From Kipferlia bialata (taxonomy: Eukaryota > Fornicata): 37,736 nucleotides of DNA. Under the pieces are notes generated by a model. The model saw only the letters and a list, made by a program, of their open reading frames with translations. It had not been told where the DNA came from and made no database searches. Location of the stretch: assembly GCA_003568945.1 (NCBI GenBank), contig BDIP01000016.1:9072-46807 (forward strand). The letters run 5' to 3'. A program made the translations under genes and the position numbers. Of this stretch, positions 31,465-37,736 are shown in pieces; within the stretch, counting starts at the first letter, position 1, and every line of letters begins with the position of its first letter.

Positions 31465-32529
31465 ATGCAGACCATGCAGCCTATGCCATGGTACACAGAG
31501 TGCAGAGAGTACCCCAGTGTGATTGGGGGAGGAGACAGACTCTCAGCGGTGTCTCTCGGAGTGAACGAGGTGATGACTATGTGTGAGACATATGAGAGGG
31601 TGGGTGCCAGGTATATTGTCACCCGAGAGTGGAAGCATGTTTCTCTAGGGTTTGATAGAGCACCAGTCACACACACAATCCAGGGTCCAGTGATTGAGGA
31701 CCCTACTGTTGGCATCACTCTGTACCGAGTAGGTGGGTGTGTCGTGACATATGCTACTGCAAGCAGTGTATCCTTCACAGAGATCCCGCCTTGGTTCATG
31801 TCTGTCTACACCATTGACACTGGTGAGTGGTACAACATAGAGTATGTGGAGGGGGCTATGCCTTGTCCACGTAACAATCCAAGTGTCATGGTCCTGAATG
31901 ATACCTTAGTGGTCTCACGGGGTATCACTGCATACAGACAGGGAACTGAAGTTGCAGCGGACGGTGTATGGGAGTGGTCTGCAAGTACGCAACAGTGGGT
32001 TCAGTATCCCAAGAGGACAGTGGGACAGTGGCCACTCATATCCGACTTCTGGACGTTGAGTGCTGAGACATCATCATACGCACTTGACACAACAGCAATG
32101 TGGGTGTATGTCCCCCACATCAGCCCCAACATGGGGCAAGATACTTGGTACCTAACTTGTACAGGAAACCTCTACACTACCAGGGCTCTCCTCACCCTAT
32201 GCCGTCACATACTGCAAGTCACAACCTCCATATATGACACCATGGTACCAGAGCTGTGGCTACGGGACAGAGTGTCACTGGATGCAGTGCTTCTGAAGCC
32301 ACTACCTGCGCTTGTGTCTGTTGGGCAGACTAGTGTATTCATTGCACTCAATCCCACTACCCTTCTGTGCATGGACCAGCAGCGGACACTTGTCATTGAC
32401 ATTGATCCTGACATTCTGAGTCCAGAGTACCACACCAGTATGGAAGGGGAGGTGGGGTGGATAAGGACAAGTAGTGAAGTCGTCGCTGAAAGAGAAATTA
32501 AGGCGAGGCAAAGAAGACGTAGACAGTGA
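31465..32529 (+). CDS. Intronless kelch-like protein, array copy 1
   Basis: An uninterrupted frame of 354 residues starting MQTMQPMPWYTECREYPSV. Kelch-like features are strands of the YTIDTGEWYNIEY type followed by GAMPCPRNNPSVMVLNDTLV, and VWEWSASTQQWVQYPKR. This is the D-x-x-x-x-W...P-R...V...LVV layout of kelch blades, with the Gly pair mostly lost. A conserved family motif near the C-terminus is ILSPEYHTSMEGEVGW, followed by a basic tail (RQRRRRQ). No signal peptide or membrane helix is seen. The start is chosen because MQ(T/S)MQPMPWYTEC is shared by copies 1, 3 and 4. Function unknown; kelch propellers usually bind proteins. Confidence 0.85.
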   Translation: MQTMQPMPWYTECREYPSVIGGGDRLSAVSLGVNEVMTMCETYERVGARYIVTREWKHVSLGFDRAPVTHTIQGPVIEDPTVGITLYRVGGCVVTYATASSVSFTEIPPWFMSVYTIDTGEWYNIEYVEGAMPCPRNNPSVMVLNDTLVVSRGITAYRQGTEVAADGVWEWSASTQQWVQYPKRTVGQWPLISDFWTLSAETSSYALDTTAMWVYVPHISPNMGQDTWYLTCTGNLYTTRALLTLCRHILQVTTSIYDTMVPELWLRDRVSLDAVLLKPLPALVSVGQTSVFIALNPTTLLCMDQQRTLVIDIDPDILSPEYHTSMEGEVGWIRTSSEVVAEREIKARQRRRRQ

Positions 32530-32785
32530 TATAAAGAACAGACTAGTAGATGAATATGAGAGAATGGAATGACATATTTTACAAATGAGGTCTATATAGA
32601 GACAGTTCGGTAGAAGAAGTGTCACTGGCACAGGAAAATTGGGGGAAAGAGTAAGTAAAACATCTGTTAGAGAGCCTGTTATGTTACATTAGCCCACATA
32701 TATTACGATTGTTGTATTTAGCTCAATACTGGCCCAGTATTACTGGGGGGTGACGCAAAGACACAGAGAATGTTGAAGTCAGTTA
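32530..32785. other. Spacer after copy 1
   Basis: This is the 3' flank of copy 1, sharing words with the flank of copy 3 (tgttacattag(c/t)ccacat; gtggtcaacacag is seen after copies 2 and 3). It joins directly to the truncated copy 2. There is no gene. Confidence 0.6.
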
Positions 32786-33526
32786 ATGTCTGTCTACACC
32801 ATTGACACTGGTGAGTGGCACAACATAGAGTATGTGGAGGGGGCTATGCCTTCTCCACGTAGCAATCCGTGTGTCATCGTCCTGGGTGATACCTTTGTGG
32901 TCTGCTGGGGTGTAACCAAACATACACAGGAAGACCTGCGTTCAAAACATGCTACAGATGGAGTATGGGAGTGGGCAGTAAGTACCCGACAGTGAAAACA
33001 GTATCCCGACAGAAGAACGCAACACTGGTGCTCTACATCAGATTTCTGGACTCTGAGTGCTGAGACTTCAGCGTATGCATTATACTTAACCGGTGTACAA
33101 GTGCACTCGCCCCTCAGAACTCAGGAGATGGTGCATGATCTCTGGCACCTAGGCCAATCGGGCCACCCCTACTCAACCAGAGCACACATACACCTTAGGG
33201 ATATGATACCCCTAGGCCGTAACATACAGCAAGTCATAGCCTCTACTTGTGACAATGGCAGGCCTCAGGTTTGGCTACGTGACAGACTGTCACTGGATGC
33301 AGTCCTGGTGGAGCCACTAGGATCAATTCAGCGGATTGGTGTGTTCATTGTAGTCAAGCCCACAACCCTTCTGTACCTGGACCCACAGAAGACACTTGCC
33401 ATTGACATTGACCCTGACATTCTGAGTCCAGAGTATCACACCAGTATGGAAAGGGAGGTGGGGTGGATATGGTCAAATGAAGAAGTGTTGGCAGTACGGA
33501 AGGCGAGGCGAAGACGTAGGCAGTGA
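32786..33526 (+). pseudogene. Truncated kelch-like gene, array copy 2
   Basis: Homology begins at MSVYTIDTGEWHNIEYVEG, which matches copy 1 from about residue 112, so the N-terminal third is missing. A TGA replaces the Trp codon of the STRQW motif at 32993-32995. The same frame then stays open to the end (DFWTLSAETSAYAL..., ILSPEYHTSMEREVGW, RRRRRQ, stop). The N-terminal loss and the stop together make it a pseudogene, although the long open remainder shows that decay is recent. Confidence 0.85.
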
Positions 33527-34392
33527 ATGAGAAGTACGATACCAGTGGAAGAGGACGAGAGAGAGTGGTATGACATGTTGTAGAAGGGTAGTCAACACAG
33601 ATACACCAGGCATAGTGGCAGTGACACTAGTAGAGAGGATTGGGGGATAGAGAAGGAGGGACGACTGGTAATGCCTGATATGATACACTACTCCACATAT
33701 AACACGCCTGCCGTGACAGTCTGCTGAAGCAATGAAATAGAATAGTATTAGTTGGGATGCAGTATCAGTATCAGTATCAGTTTTCACTGTAGCAGTATCG
33801 AAATGATTGTACAACCAACACCGTTGGCTTCCAAAAGAGCCAGTCTTGCATCGATAGGCGGGATATGAGTGTGATTTTGTGATGTCTCTCTCATATTGAT
33901 TAGGGCGTTGACAATAATTCTGAGACAAGGACGATATTATCTGTCTCTAGAGATATGAAAAGGCTCCAATCACATACGTATGAGTGGTTCATTTATAAAG
34001 AATACCCAAAAGAGGACGGAAATGTACTCAACGCCCTGATTGCCTTGATCAATGCCATTAGTGGGGACAAGGAGAATGGAACTCCGGCATGTCACTGGAC
34101 AAACGAGAACTAATGGGTAAGAAACTCAGCCGTTGAGTGAAGAGGTGACACCCCACACGGCAGAGAAACGAAACCGGGTAAAAACGCAATCGATCCTCCA
34201 ATCAGCCAACCATTGAAATAGTTACAGTGTAGTGGCGGTATCTCCTTTGCCGTCTCCGTCTGTCTCTCCACTCTGCTCACCCTCCTGAGGTCAGTACATA
34301 TATATAGCGTGGATACATATATATAGTGATGGAGTACAAGTTCCTTCGTGAGACAGAATCGGCCATGGTTTGGAACCTGGTGTATTTCACTT
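33527..34392. other. Spacer between array copies 2 and 3
   Basis: No gene. It contains a short cagtat repeat (about 33761-33781) and segments shared with the next spacer, such as actccggcatgtca(c/t)tggac (about 34081 and 36080) and the gagacagaatcggcc word before the ATG. The tandem unit therefore includes intergenic DNA. Confidence 0.65.
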
Positions 34393-34470
34393 TGTTCACC
34401 AATTGTTCACCCACTGTTCACTTGCGACAGAGTGATAGCCTCAAGTGCAGATATCCTCCATCACAAGGCA
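34393..34470 (+). promoter_or_regulatory. Conserved upstream block, array copy 3
   Basis: ttgttcacc...ctgttcacttgcgacag, then gtgatagcctcaag and agatatcctccatcacaagg, stands 80-157 bp before the ATG. The matching block before copy 4 is nearly identical. Confidence 0.65.
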
Positions 34471-34549
34471 TTAGTCTTCAGTTTGATTCGCAACCACACA
34501 CCAGCTCCTCTTTCAGACACACTCACACCCATCCTACCCACCATCAGTC

Positions 34550-35635
34550 ATGCAGTCCATGCAGCCTATGCCGTGGTATACAGAGTGCAGAGAGTACCCC
34601 AGTGTGATGGCGGGAGGACACAGACTCTCAGCTGTGTTACTTGGAGTGAACGAGGTGATGGTGATGTGTGAGACACCCACTTACAGAGATGGAAGGCGTG
34701 TTATAGCCCGTGAATGGAGTGATCTCTCACTAGGGTTGGATGGGGTACCTGTCCCCTGTGCAATGTCAGGCCCAGTGATTGAGGACCCTACTACATGCAT
34801 CACTCTGTACCGAGTGGGTGGGTGTGTTGTGGCCTATGCTACTCACAGTAGCAGTCTATCTATTACGGCATTACCGCCCTGGTTCATGTCTGTCTACACC
34901 ATCGACACTAGTGAGTGGTACAACATAGAGTACGTGGAGGAGGCTATGCCTTGTCCTCGTAAGAATCCATGTGTCATGGTCCTCAGTGACACACTAGTGG
35001 TCTCGAGGGGTGTAACTATGGTCACTGAGGGGACTAATGACGTAACGTATGCAGCGGCTGGTGTATGGGAGTGGTCTGCGAGCACCCGACAGTGGGTACA
35101 TTTTCCCAATAGGAGAGTAGAGCACTTGTCTCTCATGTCCGATTTCTGGACTCTGAGTGCTGAGACCTCGTCGTATGAACTTGACTCAAGAGGTGTGTTC
35201 GTATACTCGCCTGACAGACCTGAAGTGTATGGACATGATCTCTGGTACCTAGGACAACCCTCACACTACTACAAAACTAGAGCGCTCATCCCCGTAGGCC
35301 GTCACATATTGCAAGTTACAACCTCTATTTGTTATCCTTGTGGACCAAGGGTATGGTTTCGTGACAGAGTGTCACTGGATGCAGTGTCTCTGGAGCCCCT
35401 ACCGGTAACTGGGGCAGATTGGCAGAGTGGTGTATTCATTGCCATCAACCCCACTACCCTTCTGTATATTGGTAGGCAGGAGACACTTGTCATAGACATT
35501 GACCCTGACATCCTGAGTCCAGAGTACCACACCAGTATGAAAGGGGAGGTGGGGTGGATAAGGACGAGTAGTGAGGTGTTGGCCGAGAGAAAGGCGAGGC
35601 TGAGACATAAGACAGTGATAGAAGTAGGAGACTAG
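34550..35635 (+). CDS. Intronless kelch-like protein, array copy 3
   Basis: An uninterrupted frame of 361 residues starting MQSMQPMPWYTECREYPSV. It is close to copy 1 throughout: VIEDPTTCITLYRVGGCVV, VYTIDTSEWYNIEYVEEAM, VWEWSASTRQWVHFP, DFWTLSAETSSYELD and ILSPEYHTSMKGEVGW. It differs most at residues 41-65, in the variable loop after LVVSRG, and in the tail, where ARLRHKTVIEVGD replaces the Arg-rich end. It looks functional. Confidence 0.87.
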   Translation: MQSMQPMPWYTECREYPSVMAGGHRLSAVLLGVNEVMVMCETPTYRDGRRVIAREWSDLSLGLDGVPVPCAMSGPVIEDPTTCITLYRVGGCVVAYATHSSSLSITALPPWFMSVYTIDTSEWYNIEYVEEAMPCPRKNPCVMVLSDTLVVSRGVTMVTEGTNDVTYAAAGVWEWSASTRQWVHFPNRRVEHLSLMSDFWTLSAETSSYELDSRGVFVYSPDRPEVYGHDLWYLGQPSHYYKTRALIPVGRHILQVTTSICYPCGPRVWFRDRVSLDAVSLEPLPVTGADWQSGVFIAINPTTLLYIGRQETLVIDIDPDILSPEYHTSMKGEVGWIRTSSEVLAERKARLRHKTVIEVGD

Positions 35636-36600
35636 AAGAAGAGTACAACTGAGAGTGATATGACACGAAGTTGGAGGGTGGTCAACACAGAGACATCAGG
35701 CATAGTGGCAGTGACACTAGAAGAGAGGTTTAGGGGAAGAGAAAGTGGGACGACTGTTAGAGTCTGATATGTTACATTAGTCCACATGTATATAGCATGT
35801 TGTGACAGCCTACTGAAGCAATGAAATGGATTAGTATTGAGGATTCAGTTGGGATACATATATTTTAGTTTGCACACCTTCACTCTGTAGCGAAGTGTTT
35901 CACAACCATCATCATTGGCGACCAAAGTATACAGTCTTGTATCGATAGGCGGGGTATCAAATGCGTGTGATTGTATGATGTACTTCTCTCCATAAGATTA
36001 GGGAAATGATAATAGTCCTGAGACAAGTCGATTTAATGCCAAAAGAGGTGACAAGGAGCATGGTTACCATGCTGCATGGTACTCCGGCATGTCATTGGAC
36101 AAACGAGAATTTCTATTGTGTAAACATATCAGTCCATCAAGAGAGAGTGGAACCGCCACCGGTGAGAGCGAGAGAACCAGAAGTATAGGGAATTAATACT
36201 CCAATCAGCCAAGGAGTGAAATCGTTACCGTGCCCCGACTGTATCTCCTTTCCCGTTCCCGTCAGCCTCTCCACTCTGCTCACCCTCCTGAGGTGGGTAC
36301 ATGTACACGCAGCTTGCAAGTCTTTACATATGTGTTCATACTGAATATTGCGGTAACTACATCTAGAGACTGAGGATGAGAATATCCCACGACCCACTGA
36401 CTGTTTGGTTTCTGTATGGAGAGTCGTTATGATAATCACTCATTATCAAAGTGCCTGCTAGTCACAAATTCAGTGAATGCGTAGTGTCTTTATTGCCGTG
36501 CATGAGGATTAAGGATATATTGTTCATAATGAAGTACAAGTTTCCTCGTGAGACAGAATCGGCCCAGCTTTGAAACCTGGTGTTTCACTTTTCCCATACT
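35636..36600. other. Spacer between array copies 3 and 4
   Basis: No gene. The 3' flank (gtggtcaacacag, catagtggcagtgacacta, then (c/t)ctactgaagcaatgaaat, with ctgctgaagcaatgaaat in the earlier spacer) matches that after copy 2. Confidence 0.65.
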
Positions 36601-36665
36601 GTTCACCCACTGTTCACTTGTGACAGACTGATAGCCTCAAGAATAGATACCCTCTATCACAAGGC
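36601..36665 (+). promoter_or_regulatory. Conserved upstream block, array copy 4
   Basis: gttcacccactgttcacttg, then tgacagactgatagcctcaa and agataccctctatcacaagg, lies 81-145 bp before the ATG of copy 4. Confidence 0.65.
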
Positions 36666-36745
36666 ATCAGTCTTCTGTTGGATTCGCAACCTTACACCAG
36701 CTCCTCTTTCAGACACACTCACACCCATCCTACCCACCAATAGTC

Positions 36746-37736
36746 ATGCAGTCCATGCAGCCTATGCCATGGTACACAGAGTGCAGACAGTACCCCAGTG
36801 TGATACAGGGAATCCAGAGACTCTCAGCCGTGTCTCTTGGAGTGAATGAGGTAATGGCTATGTATGAGTCACGTGAATGGAAGGCTAACAGATATGTCTT
36901 TAGAGGGGAGTGGAGGCATGTTTCTCTAGGGTTAGATGGAGCACCAGTCACACGCACAATCCAGGGTCCAGTGATTGAGGACCCTACTGTTGGCATCACT
37001 CTGTTCCGAGTCGGTGGGTGTGTCGTGGCATATGCTACTGCAAGCAGTGTATCTTTCACAGATATCCCGCCCTGGTTCATGTCTATCTACACCATTGACA
37101 CTGGTGAGTGGCACAACATAGAGTATGTGGAGGGGACTATGCCTTGTCCACGCAAAGGACCAAGTGTTATGGTCCTGAATGATACCTTAGTGGTATCAGA
37201 GGGTGTAACAGGATACACACAGGGAAGACCAACACTTGCAAGCGATGGAGTATGGGAGTGGCAAACAGGTACCCGACAGTGGGTGCAGTATCCTGAGAGG
37301 AGAGTAAGGTTGTGGAATCGCATGTCTGATATCTGGACTCTGAGTGGTGAGACATCATGTGCTCTACACTTAGAAAGATCATTGGTGTACTCGCCTCATA
37401 AGACTCCCGAGAAAGGATATGATCTCTGGCACGTAGGTCTAGCATCACAGTACTACGAAACCAGTGCGCTTCTCGATCTGGGGCGCCACCTACTCCAAGT
37501 CACCACTCCTCCTGGCGACACGCACAGTCCAGATCTCTGGCTTCGTGACAGAGTGTCACTAGACGCAGTGAGACTGGCGCCCATACCGGTGCTTGGGTTT
37601 GATGGGCTGAGTCCTGTGTTCATTGCAGTCAACTCTACTACCCTTATGTACATGGACAAGCAGATGGCACTTGTCATTGACATTGACCCTGACATCCTGA
37701 GTCCAGAGTACCACACCAGCATGGAAGGGGAGGTGG
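36746..37736 (+). CDS. Intronless kelch-like protein, array copy 4, cut by the window end
   Basis: Open from ATG at 36746 to the last base, about 330 codons, with only the C-terminal end missing. It starts MQSMQPMPWYTECRQYPSV and keeps VIEDPTVGITLFRVGGCVV, IYTIDTGEWHNIEYVEGTM, VWEWQTGTRQWVQYPERR and ILSPEYHTSMEGEV. The copy 1-to-copy 3 offset is 3,085 bp and the copy 3-to-copy 4 offset is 2,196 bp. The larger first interval is explained by the truncated copy 2 lying between them. Confidence 0.87.
   Translation, partial: MQSMQPMPWYTECRQYPSVIQGIQRLSAVSLGVNEVMAMYESREWKANRYVFRGEWRHVSLGLDGAPVTRTIQGPVIEDPTVGITLFRVGGCVVAYATASSVSFTDIPPWFMSIYTIDTGEWHNIEYVEGTMPCPRKGPSVMVLNDTLVVSEGVTGYTQGRPTLASDGVWEWQTGTRQWVQYPERRVRLWNRMSDIWTLSGETSCALHLERSLVYSPHKTPEKGYDLWHVGLASQYYETSALLDLGRHLLQVTTPPGDTHSPDLWLRDRVSLDAVRLAPIPVLGFDGLSPVFIAVNSTTLMYMDKQMALVIDIDPDILSPEYHTSMEGEV

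Noticed and set aside
31465-37736. Tandem array as a transposable element
   Set aside because: Copies are strictly head to tail with gene-like upstream blocks, no terminal inverted or long direct repeats and no transposase or reverse-transcriptase motifs.

Overview
The window is nuclear DNA of an intron-rich unicellular eukaryote. Coding sequence is cut into exons of about 35 to 300 bp by short GT-AG introns. Most acceptors have the form CTNAC followed within a few bases by AG (ctcaccccag, ctgaccccag, ctaaccccag, ctcacctcag), so the branch-point-like motif is fused to the 3' splice site. Such fused motifs are known from metamonads such as Trichomonas and Giardia. Together with the very high intron density and the receptor-like kinase and kelch genes, they suggest a free-living fornicate of the Kipferlia/Carpediemonas kind. 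That placement is inference, with no database search behind it. I saw no rRNA, tRNA, CRISPR array, retroelement or virus-like element.

Layout. (1) 353-3288, plus strand: the 3' part of an unrecognised multi-exon gene that continues off the left edge. (2) 3289-4065: convergent intergenic spacer with G-runs and a palindrome-rich AT segment. (3) 4066-11636, minus strand: one 28-exon gene joining an N-terminal protein kinase that lacks a visible N-lobe to a long C-terminal part ending in kelch-like blades. (4) 11637-11897: divergent intergenic spacer with a perfect 12-bp hairpin and long G and C runs. (5) 11898-30090, plus strand: a giant gene of about 75 exons and 3.4-3.5 thousand residues. Its order is a seven-bladed FG-GAP propeller, filamin/Ig-like repeats including a tandem duplication of an 11-exon module, a second seven-bladed FG-GAP propeller, one transmembrane helix, a basic juxtamembrane segment and a complete Ser/Thr-type kinase. 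(6) 30091-31464: spacer with one decayed coding fragment. (7) 31465 to the right edge: a direct tandem array of four intronless kelch-like genes, one a truncated pseudogene and the last cut by the window end.

The two kinase genes lie head to head and share domain motifs and several exact intron positions, so they are probably diverged products of a local inverted duplication. One became a membrane receptor with an integrin-alpha-like ectodomain; the other became a soluble-looking kinase-kelch protein. A second theme runs through all three intron-rich genes: introns carry nearby copies of exon-intron borders, usually 68-108 bp away and still spanning the splice site. An assembly join of three Ns at 18451-18453 is flanked by an identical 52-bp sequence on both sides and is probably an unmerged overlap.
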